Part shown: positions 28,117-38,200 of the stretch, in pieces
Layout: the number at the start of each line of letters is the position of its first letter
Numbering within the stretch: position 1 is the stretch's first letter
Assembly: GCF_003337735.1 (NCBI RefSeq)
Contig: NZ_QPJY01000009.1
Coordinates: 62,001 to 126,000, forward strand
DNA length: 64,000 nt
From: Thioalbus denitrificans
Lineage (GTDB): Bacteria; Pseudomonadota; Gammaproteobacteria; DSM-26407
Direction of reading: 5' to 3'
Program-made: the position numbers and the translations under genes
Notes under the pieces: model-generated
What the model was told of the DNA's origin: nothing
What the model saw: only the letters and a program-made list of their open reading frames with translations
The model's database searches: none

Positions 28117-29121
28117 ATGGAATTCAGTCATATCTCCCTGGCCCACGGCAACGGCGGGCGGTTCATGCGCGAGCTGATCACCGGGCTGTTCGCCCGCCAC
28201 CTGGGCAACCCGTGGCTGGACACGGACGTGGACGCGGCGCGGGTGCCCATCGGGGACCATGGCGAGATCGTGGTGACCACCGACGGCTTCACGGTGCAGC
28301 CGCTGGAGTTCCCGGGCGGCAATATCGGCAGCCTGGCGGTGCACGGGACGGTGAACGACCTGGCGGTGGCCGGCGCCCGGCCCCTCTACCTCACCCTCAA
28401 CGCCTTCATCGAGGAGGGGCTGGAGCTGGCGCAGCTGGAGCGATTCCTGGCGGCCATGTCGGCGGCGGCCACCGAGGCGGCCGTGCACATCGTGGCCGGC
28501 GACACCAAGGTGGTGCCGCGGGGTCAGGGCAGCGGCGTCTACTTCGCCACCACCGGCATCGGGGTGCGCGAGCACGGGATCGAGCTGGGCATGGGCCGGA
28601 TCCTGCCCGGTGACCGGGTTCTCGTGAGCGGTCCGGTGGGGGATCACGGCACCGCCGTGATGCTGGCCCGGGAGGAGTTCGGCCTGCGCGGGGACCTGGC
28701 CTCGGACGCCGCCTCGGTGCTGCCCGTGACCCAGGCCCTGCTCGGCGTGCCGGGCCTGCGCTTCATGCGCGATCCCACCCGCGGCGGTCTGGCCACGGTG
28801 GTGCACGAGATCGCCCATGCCACCGGCGCCACCGTGCGGCTGCAGGAGCCGGACATCCCGGTGCGCGATCCCGTGCGTTCGGTGTGCGAGATGCTCGGCT
28901 ACGATCCCATGTATCTCGCCTGCGAGGGCCGGGTGGTGTCGGTGGTGGCGCCGGAGTCGGCGGACGCCGCCCTGGCGGCCATGCGCTCGGTCGGCTGCCC
29001 CGAGGCCGCCATCGTCGGCGAGGTGGCGGCGGGCCGCGCCCAGGCGGTGCTGGTCACCGAGCTCGGCGGCGAGCGCCTGCTGGAGGAGCTCGAGGACGAC
29101 CCCCTGCCGCGCATCTGCTGA
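28117..29121 (+). CDS. hypE: hydrogenase maturation factor HypE
   Basis: The protein has 334 residues ending PLPRIC, the HypE C-terminal Cys that is carbamoylated by HypF and dehydrated to thiocyanate. The N-terminal AHGNGGRFMRELI and VGDTK-like HIVAGDTKVVPRG blocks are the PurM-type ATP site. The ATG at 28117 matches the family start (LAHGNGG soon after). It is the last hyp gene, set 279 bp after hypF by a repeat island, so it may need its own promoter or long read-through. Confidence 0.95.
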   Translation: MEFSHISLAHGNGGRFMRELITGLFARHLGNPWLDTDVDAARVPIGDHGEIVVTTDGFTVQPLEFPGGNIGSLAVHGTVNDLAVAGARPLYLTLNAFIEEGLELAQLERFLAAMSAAATEAAVHIVAGDTKVVPRGQGSGVYFATTGIGVREHGIELGMGRILPGDRVLVSGPVGDHGTAVMLAREEFGLRGDLASDAASVLPVTQALLGVPGLRFMRDPTRGGLATVVHEIAHATGATVRLQEPDIPVRDPVRSVCEMLGYDPMYLACEGRVVSVVAPESADAALAAMRSVGCPEAAIVGEVAAGRAQAVLVTELGGERLLEELEDDPLPRIC

Positions 29122-29128
29122 GTGTTTT

Positions 29129-29335
29129 GTTAATAGACAGGATTCACAGGATTAACGGGATTTTTATTGTGCGCTCCCCGGAAAGGGGGATGTGGTGTCG
29201 GCCGGAGTCATCCGGCCGGACACCCTCCGGTTTTACGCCGTTTCATGGATGGACCCGTGACCAGTCTCCGTTCCCTGTTATCCGTAACCTGTAACCCTGA
29301 TTCTTAATAGACAGGATTTACGGGATTGAACGTGC
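29129..29335. repeat. two partial 9-bp repeat copies downstream of hypE
   Basis: AATAGACAGGATTCACAGGATT at 29132 onward and TAATAGACAGGATTTACGGG near 29305 are partial left-arm copies in the same orientation, with about 130 bp of unique sequence between. I see no gene in 29122-29554. Confidence 0.7.
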
Positions 29336-29361
29336 ATGTATCGTGATTGGGCAATACTCTG

Positions 29362-29577
29362 ACGGAACACGGAACACGGAACACGGAACACGGAACACGG
29401 AACACGGAACACGGAACACGGAACACGGAACACGGAACACGGAACACGGAACACGGAACCATCCGCACCGCGGCGCTCCGATTCGATGCCCTGCCCGGCC
29501 GGATGAATCCGGCCCTACGCACTGACGCACTCACCCACTCACGGACTCACGCACTCACGCACTCACGCACTCACCCA
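29362..29577. repeat. GAACACG heptamer array, GTAGGGCC element and octamer array
   Basis: Fourteen or so tandem GAACACG heptamers run from 29362 to 29460. A reverse-strand copy of the GTAGGGCCGGATTCATCCGG element lies at 29489-29518. CACTCACG octamers fill 29520-29577. The last octamers overlap the 3' end of the Rieske gene and provide its stop codon. Confidence 0.85.
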
Positions 29578-29896
29578 TCACCACCCATCCGTCCCGCTCC
29601 TCCACCGGCAGCGGCTGCAGGCCCCGGCCGGCGCAGGGGCCGGCGATGCAGTGGCCGTCCCCGATGCGGAACAGGGCGGCGTGGGTGGCGCACTGGAGGT
29701 GTTCGCCCTCCGGGTCCAGGAACGCGTCCGGGAGCCACTCCAGCGGTACACCCGTGTGGGGACAACGGTTGCGGTAGGCGCGCAGCAGGCCGTCGCGGCG
29801 CACCACCACCACGCCGTAGCCCTCCGGGTCGGCGGGGTTGTCGAAGCCCCGGGCCGCGCCCTCCGGCAGCGCCTCCGCCGGACAGAGCCGCCTCAC
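29555..29896 (-). CDS. Rieske-type [2Fe-2S] protein
   Basis: The protein has 113 residues with the Rieske ligand pairs CPHTG (Cys, His) and CATHAALF (Cys, His) about 20 residues apart, plus the family ending GPCAGRGLQPLPVEERDGWVV. It is a small soluble ferredoxin-like protein of the NirD/biphenyl-dioxygenase ferredoxin kind. The GTG at 29896 overlaps the stop of the upstream kinase (GTGA). Its final residues (GECVSA) and TGA lie in the octamer repeat array, so the natural C terminus was replaced or extended by repeat sequence. Confidence 0.85.
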   Translation of the reverse strand: MRRLCPAEALPEGAARGFDNPADPEGYGVVVVRRDGLLRAYRNRCPHTGVPLEWLPDAFLDPEGEHLQCATHAALFRIGDGHCIAGPCAGRGLQPLPVEERDGWVVMGECVSA

Positions 29897-30771
29897 CCGG
29901 CGTCTCCCGCCAGGCCGTCCAGCCCCGCCTGACCGCACTTGCGTCCCGCCAGCCGGCCGGCACGGTCGATGGCCTGGCCGACGGGGGCGCCGTCGAGGAG
30001 GGCGTGGATGATGCCGGCGTTGAACACATCGCCCGCGCCCAGGGTCTCCACCACCCGCGGCGGCGGATAGGCCGGGCTCTGGTGCAGGGTGCCGTCGGGC
30101 TCCAGGGCCCAGGCGCCGGCCTCGCCCCAGGCGCATACGAGCAGGGCGTCCGGGTTGCGCGGCTGCAGATCCGCCAGCAGGTCGGGTGCGCTGCCGTAGC
30201 CGCGGGCCTGGGCGAAACGGCGCGAGAACAGCAGCACGTCGGCCAGCGGCAGCAGCGCGTCGATGCCCTCGTGGGGCTTCTCCACCTCCAGCGAGCGCCG
30301 GGCGCGGGGCGCGGTCCGCGCGGCGTGCTCCAGCATGCGCCGGGTCTCCGCCAGGTTGCGCCCCTCGAAGTGAATCCAGTCGAAGGGGGCGAGGTCCACC
30401 ACCGCGAAGTCGAGGAAGCCGAACTCGGGCAGATCGCGGTAATGGATAATGGTGCGCGATCCATTGCGCCGATTCAGCGTAACGTAGGAGGTGGGAACCC
30501 TGCCCCCCGCGACGACCCGGCAGGGGGTGGTGACGACGCCGTGGCGCTCCAGGTCGCCACGGATGCCGGCGGCGTCCGCCTCGTCGCTGAGCACGCCGCC
30601 CCAGTGGCAGCGGTGGCCGTGCTGGGCGAGGACCACGAGGGTGTTGGTGGCGTTGCCGCCGCGGGCGCGGCGCTGCGCCAGCGCGCGCACCTCGGCGTCC
30701 TCGGCGGGGTAGCCGTCCACCTCGTTGATGATGTCCAGGGTCGCGATACCGATGCCGAGCACGGTGGCCAT
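29893..30771 (-). CDS. PfkB-family carbohydrate kinase (ketohexokinase-like)
   Basis: The protein has 292 residues with both PfkB signatures: GGNATNTLVVLAQHG near residue 39 and ETLGAGDVFNAGIIHAL near the C terminus (catalytic Asp in GAGD). The layout and RNxxSRTIIHYRDLPE resemble ketohexokinases, but the sugar substrate is not proven. The ATG at 30771 has GGAG six bases upstream. It is followed by, and overlaps, the Rieske gene. Confidence 0.85.
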   Translation of the reverse strand: MATVLGIGIATLDIINEVDGYPAEDAEVRALAQRRARGGNATNTLVVLAQHGHRCHWGGVLSDEADAAGIRGDLERHGVVTTPCRVVAGGRVPTSYVTLNRRNGSRTIIHYRDLPEFGFLDFAVVDLAPFDWIHFEGRNLAETRRMLEHAARTAPRARRSLEVEKPHEGIDALLPLADVLLFSRRFAQARGYGSAPDLLADLQPRNPDALLVCAWGEAGAWALEPDGTLHQSPAYPPPRVVETLGAGDVFNAGIIHALLDGAPVGQAIDRAGRLAGRKCGQAGLDGLAGDAG

Positions 30772-30832
30772 GGGAACTCCTCGGTTACCGGGGGATCTCA
30801 TTCATGAAGAGGGCCAGGCAGGTTAACAGACC

Positions 30833-31258
30833 ATGAGCGATACGCGCTATCCCACGCCGGAGGCGGCCGAGGCCGCCTTCTACCAGGCATTCGAGGCGGC
30901 CGACCTCGCTGCCATGCTGACACTCTGGGCCGATGACGACACCATCGCCTGCGTCCATCCGGGGGCACCCCTGCTGCAGGGACGCTACGCGGTGTCCGAG
31001 AGCTGGCGCGGGATTCTCACCGACCCCGGCCGGATGAGCATCCACACGGAGACCCTGTCCCGGCACGTGGGCGACGGGATGGCGGTTCATGTCCTCCACG
31101 AACACATCACCCTGCCGGGGGAGGAGACGCCCCGCGATCCGGTGATGGTCACCAATGTCTATCGCGAAACGCCCGCCGGCTGGCGCATGGTGCTCCACCA
31201 CGCCTCCCCGGTCCTGCGCCGCAACCCGGAGCCGGAGGCGCGGGCAACGGTGCACTGA
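30833..31258 (+). CDS. SnoaL/NTF2-like DUF4440-type protein
   Basis: The protein has 141 residues with the cone-shaped NTF2-like pattern: an EAAEAAFYQAFEAADLAAMLTLWADDD helix pair, then IACVHPGAPLLQGRYAVSESWRGIL, and paired strands ending GWRMVLHHASPV. Such proteins are small dimeric enzymes or ligand binders. Nothing in the neighbourhood gives a substrate. It is divergent from the kinase gene. Confidence 0.75.
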   Translation: MSDTRYPTPEAAEAAFYQAFEAADLAAMLTLWADDDTIACVHPGAPLLQGRYAVSESWRGILTDPGRMSIHTETLSRHVGDGMAVHVLHEHITLPGEETPRDPVMVTNVYRETPAGWRMVLHHASPVLRRNPEPEARATVH

Positions 31259-31349
31259 GTCGCCGCCGCTCGGCAGTCCTTCAGTCGCCGATCCGGTTGC
31301 GCAGGCCGGCTACCGGTTCCCGGAGCAAACCCACAGCCAAGGAGATCCG

Positions 31350-31730
31350 ATGATGCATCGATTACCGGTCGCAGGCCTGATCCTGCTGCTCACCGCCTGC
31401 GGTGGCGGTCCGTCCCTGGACGGCACCTATCTCGGCGATCCCGCCCCGGCGCGTGACGCCCTCGCCGGTCCGGCGGCGCGCATCGCCGCGGGCACCAGCG
31501 GGGAGATCGTCGACGTCAGCCTGGTGGTGGAGCGGGATGCCGCCCACCTGCTCGTTCGCGCCGCCGGTGGCGAGAACCTGGACTCCTTCGCCGCCGCGCG
31601 TGATGGCGCCGTCCTGGATGTCGATCCCGGCACCGGCGCCTCCCTCCGCTTCGTCCTGCAGGAGAGCGGCGACCTGGAGTGCACCGGCTGCGGCGCGCTG
31701 GGCCTGCCGTCCCGCTGGTACCGGCAGTAG
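31350..31730 (+). CDS. predicted lipoprotein, 126 residues
   Basis: A short signal ends at an LTAC lipobox (LILLLTACGGG), so the mature protein would be lipid-anchored at the Cys near residue 16. The rest is a small predicted beta-rich domain with GTYLGDPAPARDAL and a Cys pair ECTGCGALGLPSRWYR at the C terminus. GGAG lies upstream of the ATG pair at 31350. The family is unknown. It is convergent with moeA. Confidence 0.65.
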   Translation: MMHRLPVAGLILLLTACGGGPSLDGTYLGDPAPARDALAGPAARIAAGTSGEIVDVSLVVERDAAHLLVRAAGGENLDSFAAARDGAVLDVDPGTGASLRFVLQESGDLECTGCGALGLPSRWYRQ

Positions 31731-31740
31731 CAAGCGTGGT

Positions 31741-33012
31741 TCAGATCAGCCCGTGGAAGGGCTGTACCTCCACCGGGTCGCCGGGCTCCACCCCGCCCTG
31801 GTCGTGGCCGAGGACGACGAAGCAGTTGGCCTCGCTCATGGAGCGCAGGATGCCCGAGCCCTGGGCGCCGGTGGTGCGCACCACCAGGCGGCCGTCGGCG
31901 TCCCGGTGCAGCACGCCGCGCTGATACTCGGTGCGGCCGGGGCGCTTCTTCAGGGCGGTGAGGCAGGGCACGGTGAAGCGGACGGGGTCGGTGTCCGTTT
32001 CGCCCTGCAGGCGGCGCAGCAGGGGCTGGGCGAACTGGTAGAAGGCCACCATCACCGCCACCGGGTTGCCGGGCAGGCCGATGAAGGTGGACGCACCCAG
32101 GCGGCCGAAGGCGAGGGGGCGCCCCGGCTTCATGGCGATTTTCCAGAAGTCGACCCGGCCGAGCTCGGCCAGGGTCTCCCTCACGTAGTCGGCCTCGCCC
32201 ACGGAGACGCCGCCCGAGGTTATCACCACGTCGGCCATGGCGGCGGCCTCGCCGAAGGCGGTGCGCAGCGCCGCCGGGGTGTCCCGCACCACCCCCATGT
32301 CCAGCACTTCGACGCCCAGGCGCGTGAGCATGCCGTGCAGGGTATAGCGGTTGCTGTCGTAGATCTCCCCTTCACCGAGGGACTCGCCGATGGAACGCAG
32401 CTCGTCTCCGGTGGAGAAGAAGGCCACCCGCAGGCGCCGCCGCACCCGTACCTCGGCCACCCCCAGGGAGGCGAGCAGCCCCAGCTCGGCCGGGCCGATC
32501 CACTGGCCGGCGTACAGCGCCGGCTGGCCGGCGGCCAGATCCTCGCCGGCCTGGCGGACGTTCTGGCCGCGGCGGTGGCCGCCGTCGATGCGGATGGTGT
32601 CCCCGTGCCGCTCCGCATGCTCCTGCATCACCACTGAATCGGCCCCGGCGGGCATCATCGCACCGGTCATGATGCGCACGCACTGGCCGGCGGCAACCGC
32701 GCCGGGAAAGGGCGTTCCGGCGTAGGCGGTGCCGATGACGGCCAGCTCGGCGCTGCCCCCGGCGGGCAGGTCGGCGCCGCCGAGGGCGTAGCCGTCCATG
32801 GCGGAGTTGGTATGGGAGGGGACGTTGACCGGGGAGAGCACCTCCCCGGCCAGGACCCGGCCCAGCGCGCTGCGCAGGGCGATCTTCTCCACCCCGGCCA
32901 CGGGGGCGATATCGGCGCCCATGCGCGCCAGGGCCGCCGCCACGCTCAGCACCCCGGCTTCCGCGTCATCGGCGCAGCTGGGCTGTCGGGCCACCGGTTT
33001 CGTGTCGTTCAT
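31741..33012 (-). CDS. moeA: molybdopterin molybdenumtransferase MoeA
   Basis: The protein has 423 residues. Motifs include NSAMDGYAL, the GTAYAGTPFPG region, RIMTGAMMPAGADSVV, FFSTGDEL, YDSNRYTLHGML, the ITSGGVSVGEADYV catalytic loop, and GLPGNPVAVMVAFYQF. It inserts molybdate, or here possibly tungstate, into adenylylated molybdopterin. The ATG at 33012 overlaps the mobB stop. It is the last gene of a six-gene tup-mob-moeA transcript. Confidence 0.95.
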   Translation of the reverse strand: MNDTKPVARQPSCADDAEAGVLSVAAALARMGADIAPVAGVEKIALRSALGRVLAGEVLSPVNVPSHTNSAMDGYALGGADLPAGGSAELAVIGTAYAGTPFPGAVAAGQCVRIMTGAMMPAGADSVVMQEHAERHGDTIRIDGGHRRGQNVRQAGEDLAAGQPALYAGQWIGPAELGLLASLGVAEVRVRRRLRVAFFSTGDELRSIGESLGEGEIYDSNRYTLHGMLTRLGVEVLDMGVVRDTPAALRTAFGEAAAMADVVITSGGVSVGEADYVRETLAELGRVDFWKIAMKPGRPLAFGRLGASTFIGLPGNPVAVMVAFYQFAQPLLRRLQGETDTDPVRFTVPCLTALKKRPGRTEYQRGVLHRDADGRLVVRTTGAQGSGILRSMSEANCFVVLGHDQGGVEPGDPVEVQPFHGLI

Positions 33013-33545
33013 AGGCTGTCCTTCCGCAGGTAGTCGAGGATGAAGCCGGCCACCTGCGCCGGGGCGTCGAGGTCCAGCACCGGGATGGCGGGGACCGGCT
33101 CCAGCGGCGCGTCGGTGGCGACGGCGAGTACGCGCGCATCCCGAGGATACAGCAGGGGCTGGCCCAGGGCAGGCCGGTGCAGCTCGATTTTCGGGATCGG
33201 CGCGCGCTTGAAGCCTTCCACCAGTACCAGGTCCGCGGCGTCCGGGTCGAGGCGGCCCAGCATCTGCGCCAGGTCGGGGCGCTCCGTGCGCTCCGGCGTC
33301 TCGGCCATCAGGACCCAGCGCTGGCGGGAGGCCACCAGCACCTGCTCGGCGCCCGCCTCGCGCAGCCGGTAGCTGTCCTTGCCCGGGTGGTCCACGTCGA
33401 ACTCGTGGTGGGCGTGCTTGAGCAGGGCGATGCGCAGCCCCTCGCCGCACAGGAGCGGGATGACCCGCTGCAGCAGGGTGGTCTTGCCGGTGCCGCTCCA
33501 GGCGGCGATGCCGAGGATGGGGACGGGGAAGGCGGGCGCGGTCAT
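33009..33545 (-). CDS. mobB: molybdopterin-guanine dinucleotide adapter MobB
   Basis: The protein has 178 residues with a Walker A motif GIAAWSGTGKTTLL and the KHAHHEFDVDHPGKDSYRLREAGA block typical of MobB. It binds GTP and assists MobA. It overlaps moeA and mobA by 4 bp each (ATGA), so the three cofactor genes are translationally coupled. Confidence 0.93.
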   Translation of the reverse strand: MTAPAFPVPILGIAAWSGTGKTTLLQRVIPLLCGEGLRIALLKHAHHEFDVDHPGKDSYRLREAGAEQVLVASRQRWVLMAETPERTERPDLAQMLGRLDPDAADLVLVEGFKRAPIPKIELHRPALGQPLLYPRDARVLAVATDAPLEPVPAIPVLDLDAPAQVAGFILDYLRKDSL

Positions 33546-34162
33546 GGTTCCTGGCGCAGCCGCTGTTCCAGCGCCTGCAGCTCTTCGGGCGTGTTCACGT
33601 TGAGGAAGGTCTCGGGCCGGTCGCTGAAATCCACCCGGGCGACGCGGTGACGGGCGAACCAGCGGTCGATCTTGCGCTCGCCGCTGTCGAGGTAGCCGGT
33701 CAGGTCCTCCAGCAGCCGGGTGTGCAGCAGCGAGAAGACCGGCTGCAGGCGCTCGCCGTCGTGGGCGACCGCGAGGTCGGCCCGTTCCGCCTCCAGGGCG
33801 GACAGCAGCCGCTGCGCCAGGTCGCCCGGGAGCAGGGGCGAGTCGCAGGGGGCGGTGAGGATGAGCGGGGTGGGGGCGGCCTGCATGGCGCTGGCCATTC
33901 CGGCCAGCGGTCCGGCGAAGGAGCCGTCCAGGTCGGGCACGACGGGGTAGCCGAACCCGGTATAGCGGTCGAGATTGCGGTTGGCGTTGATGAGCAGGTC
34001 GCCCACCTGGGGAGCGAGGGCGGCGATGGCGTAGGTGATGAGCGGCCGGCCGCCGAGCTCCAGCAGCCCCTTGTCCATACCGCCCATGCGCCGTGCCCGG
34101 CCCCCGGCCAGGATCACGCCGGTGATGCGGCTGCGGGCTCCGGAGCGGAGGGGCTGGCTCAT
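33542..34162 (-). CDS. mobA: molybdenum cofactor guanylyltransferase MobA
   Basis: The protein has 206 residues with the nucleotidyltransferase signature GVILAGGRARRMGGMDKGLLELGGRPLI, and VPDLDGSFAGPLAGMASAM and APCDSPLLP (the metal-binding Asp). It attaches GMP to molybdopterin, making the guanine dinucleotide cofactor needed by the formate dehydrogenase. Its ATG overlaps the tupC stop. Confidence 0.93.
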   Translation of the reverse strand: MSQPLRSGARSRITGVILAGGRARRMGGMDKGLLELGGRPLITYAIAALAPQVGDLLINANRNLDRYTGFGYPVVPDLDGSFAGPLAGMASAMQAAPTPLILTAPCDSPLLPGDLAQRLLSALEAERADLAVAHDGERLQPVFSLLHTRLLEDLTGYLDSGERKIDRWFARHRVARVDFSDRPETFLNVNTPEELQALEQRLRQEP

Positions 34163-34890
34163 GCCAGCGCGGTCGCCATGGCCGGTTGGAGCGGGACCGC
34201 GCGGATTCTCCGCGGCGTGTCGTCCTCCTGCCGCAGCCGGCCCTCCTCGAGGGTCAGGATCAGGTCGGCCAGGGGCGTCATCTCCTGCAGCTCGTGACTG
34301 CTGATGAGGATGCCCATGCCCTCGTCGCGCAGGCGCCGGACCAGGGCCTGGGTCTGATCCCGGGCGGCCTGGTCCATGCTGGCGGTGGGCTCGTCGAGCA
34401 GCAGCAGGCGCGGCTGCAGCACCCGGGCGCGGGTCAGCGTCACCCGCTGTTTCTCGCCGCCGGAGAGGGTGCGCGCGTTGCGCCCGGCCAGGTGCGAGAG
34501 GCCGGCCCATTCCAGCGCCTCGCCGACCGTCGCCCGGATGCGGCGTCGGGGCCAGCCCGCCTGTTCCAGGCCGTAGGCCACGTTGGCCTCCACGCTGCGG
34601 TCGAACAGGTAGGGCTGCTGGTGCACGTAGATCGCCTGGCTGCGGCAGAGCTGGCGGGCGGCATGCCACGGCCGCCGTTCGCCGCCGGACTCCACCAGGC
34701 CGCCGTCCGGGGCCTCGAGGCCGGCGAGGATCTTCATCAGGGTGCTCTTGCCGGCGCCGTTGCGGCCCTTGAGCAGGAGGCAGGTGCCGGGATGGATGCT
34801 CAGCTCCGGGATGCGGAACAGGCAGCGCCCGTCGAAGGACTTGTGCAGGTCCAGGAAGCGCAGCACCGGGGTGTTCGGTTCGGGTGTCAT
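34159..34890 (-). CDS. tupC: tungstate ABC transporter ATPase
   Basis: The protein has 243 residues with Walker A (GRNGAGKST), the Q-loop (YVHQQPYLF), the signature LSGGEKQRVTLTRA, Walker B (LLLLDEPTAS) and the switch His (SSHE). It is paired by ATGA overlaps with the TupB-like permease upstream and mobA downstream. It should power tungstate import. A small C-terminal tail carries no regulatory MOP domain, unlike ModC. Confidence 0.88.
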   Translation of the reverse strand: MTPEPNTPVLRFLDLHKSFDGRCLFRIPELSIHPGTCLLLKGRNGAGKSTLMKILAGLEAPDGGLVESGGERRPWHAARQLCRSQAIYVHQQPYLFDRSVEANVAYGLEQAGWPRRRIRATVGEALEWAGLSHLAGRNARTLSGGEKQRVTLTRARVLQPRLLLLDEPTASMDQAARDQTQALVRRLRDEGMGILISSHELQEMTPLADLILTLEEGRLRQEDDTPRRIRAVPLQPAMATALA

Positions 34891-35588
34891 GTGCGTAGTT
34901 CGCCCTTGCCCTGGAACACGCCCAGGGTGAAGTTCAGGACCAGCGCCATCAGCAGCAGGACCAGGCCCAGGGCGATGCCCTGGGCGAATTCGCCCTTGCT
35001 GGTTTCCAGCGCGATGGCGGTGGGGATGTTGCGGGTCACATTGAGGATGTTGCCGCCCACCATCATGGAGCTGCCCACCTCGGCGATGATGCGCCCGAAG
35101 GCGGCCAGCACCGCCGCCAGCAGGCCGAAGCGCAGCTCGTGCATCAGCGTGAGCATGGCCCGCCACGGCGGGGCGCCCAGGGTCAGCGCCGTCTCCCAGG
35201 CGCGCCGGTCGGCGCCCTGGATGGCGGCGTGGCCCATGGCCACCAGGATGGGGAAGGCGAGCAGGAACTGGCCGATGATCATCGCCTCCTGGGTGAACAG
35301 CAGGCGCAGGTCCCCCAGCGGGCCGTTGCGCGAGAGCGCCATGTAGACGCTCAGCCCCACCACCACCGCCGGCACGGCCAGCAGGGTGTTGAAGGTGGAG
35401 ATGAGCGCCCGCCGCCCGGGAAAGCGCCCGTGGGCGAGGAGGAAGGCCAGCACCAGGCCGGGCGGCGTGGCGTAGAGGATCGCCTGCAGGGAGACCTTCA
35501 GGGAGATGCCGATGATGGCCCACAGGGCGGCGTCGCCGCTGAACAGCAGCGCCAGGGCGCGGGTCGTGGCCTGTCCCAGGCTCTCCAT
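34887..35588 (-). CDS. tupB: tungstate ABC transporter permease
   Basis: The protein has 233 residues with five or six membrane helices and the EAA-like cytoplasmic loop AWETALTLGAPPWRAML that docks with the ATPase. It has the family sequence IIAEVGSSMMVGGNI and ALETSKGEFAQGIALG, typical of TupB rather than ModB. It overlaps tupC by 4 bp and follows tupA by 19 bp. Confidence 0.9.
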   Translation of the reverse strand: MESLGQATTRALALLFSGDAALWAIIGISLKVSLQAILYATPPGLVLAFLLAHGRFPGRRALISTFNTLLAVPAVVVGLSVYMALSRNGPLGDLRLLFTQEAMIIGQFLLAFPILVAMGHAAIQGADRRAWETALTLGAPPWRAMLTLMHELRFGLLAAVLAAFGRIIAEVGSSMMVGGNILNVTRNIPTAIALETSKGEFAQGIALGLVLLLMALVLNFTLGVFQGKGELRT

Positions 35589-35607
35589 GGACGGTGTCAG
35601 CTCCGGT

Positions 35608-36435
35608 TCATTTCTTCGCCATGGTCACCGCCACCGGGGTGAACAGCGGCTGGTCGTTGATGGTGAAGTCGCGGATGATGGCCTGGCCCTCCGGCGAGGT
35701 GATCCAGGCGATGAGCTCCAGCGCGCCCATGTAGTTGGTGTCCGGATAGCGCTGCGGGTTCACCGCCATGACGCCGTAGGGGTTGAACAGGCGCCTGTCG
35801 CCCTCGGTGAGCACCTCGAGCGGCAGCTTGCCGCTGTAGGCCAGCCAGGTGCCGCGGTCGGCGAGGGTGTAGGCGTCGAGCTCGCCCGCCATCTGCAGCA
35901 CCTTGCCCATGCCCTGGCCGGCCTCCCGGTACCACTCGCCGCCGGGCTGCACGCCGGCGTCGCTCCACAGGGCGCGCTCCTTCTTGTGGGTGCCCGAGTC
36001 GTCGCCGCGGGAGATGAACACGGCCTGTTTCGCGGCGATCCGCTTGAGGGCCTCCGTGGCGTCGCTCAGCCCCTTGATGCCGGCCGGATCGGAGGCCGGA
36101 CCGACGATGACGAAGTCGTTGTACATCACGTCACGGCGGTTGACGCCGTAGCCGGCCTCCATGAAGGCGTCCTCGGCGGGGCGCGCGTGGACCAGCACCA
36201 CGTCCACATCGCCCTCCTGGCCCATGCGCAGGGCCTTGCCGGTGCCCACCGCGATCACGTGCACCTTGGTGCCGGTGCGGGCCTCGAAGGGGGGCAGCAG
36301 CTTGGCCAGCAGGCCGGAATTGTCGGTGCTGGTGGTGGTGGCGAGCCGGATGACGCCCTGTTCCGTCGCCAGCGCATTGGTGCCCAGGCACAGCCCGAGC
36401 GCCGCCGTGGCCGCGATCAGAATCTTCCGTAGCAT
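35608..36435 (-). CDS. tupA: periplasmic tungstate-binding protein
   Basis: The protein has 275 residues with a signal peptide ([18 protein letters not shown]). Immediately after it comes the TupA hallmark [12 protein letters not shown], the oxyanion-binding loop that favours tungstate. [12 protein letters not shown] is the second ligand loop. The ATG at 36435 has GGAGAAA upstream; longer frames lack a signal. It is the first gene of the tup-mob-moeA operon, 53 nt downstream of the predicted sigma-54 transcription start. Confidence 0.92.
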   Translation of the reverse strand: MLRKILIAATAALGLCLGTNALATEQGVIRLATTTSTDNSGLLAKLLPPFEARTGTKVHVIAVGTGKALRMGQEGDVDVVLVHARPAEDAFMEAGYGVNRRDVMYNDFVIVGPASDPAGIKGLSDATEALKRIAAKQAVFISRGDDSGTHKKERALWSDAGVQPGGEWYREAGQGMGKVLQMAGELDAYTLADRGTWLAYSGKLPLEVLTEGDRRLFNPYGVMAVNPQRYPDTNYMGALELIAWITSPEGQAIIRDFTINDQPLFTPVAVTMAKK

Positions 36436-36499
36436 GGGTTTCTCCTTATATGGCGAAGTAATGAAAAACATTGTCGTTCGCAATCAGCCACGGATAAGA

Positions 36500-36516
36500 T
36501 GCAATCGAGGTGCCAG
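36500..36516 (-). promoter_or_regulatory. sigma-54 promoter of the tup operon
   Basis: On the minus strand, CTGGCAC (36516-36510), five bases, then TTGCA (36504-36500). It is an essentially perfect -24/-12 element, with GG and GC spaced as required. The start site would be near 36488. Confidence 0.85.
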
Positions 36517-36580
36517 CGCGACGGTGTCCGTGAGAGCCGCGCGCCGAGGGGGGCAACACCCCGGCATCGTGCCGAGTGTG

Positions 36581-36593
36581 GGTCAATTTGTCG
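36581..36593. promoter_or_regulatory. regulator-binding dyad, tup proximal copy
   Basis: Minus strand CGACAAATTGACC, fitting GGWCA-N3-YGWCC apart from the first base. It is centred 74 bp upstream of the tup -24 GG. Confidence 0.65.
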
Positions 36594-36611
36594 TAGTCCG
36601 CGGTCCGCGGC

Positions 36612-36624
36612 GGACACTTTGACC
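36612..36624. promoter_or_regulatory. regulator-binding dyad, tup distal copy
   Basis: GGACACTTTGACC, a full match to GGWCA-N3-YGWCC, centred 31 bp from its partner at 36581. The remainder of 36436-36708 holds no gene. Confidence 0.7.
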
Positions 36625-36708
36625 TATGCGCTTCGGCACGGCGGTCGTCCCGGGATGGGATTTTTCCCGGGCCGCGCCGCACGGGACAGATGCGGATGTG
36701 AGGCGGAT

Positions 36709-38127
<1,419 letters not shown>

Positions 38128-38200
38128 GTGGCGATGAGCGGGATGCCGGCCCGCGGCGGCCGGCGCCGCCTGCGCCGCCCCTGAGCGGGGTCCGGGAGAT

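Noticed and set aside
29362-29577. Possible CRISPR array in the tandem GAACACG and CACTCACG repeats
   Set aside because: The repeats are 7-8 bp with no spacers, and no cas genes are near.
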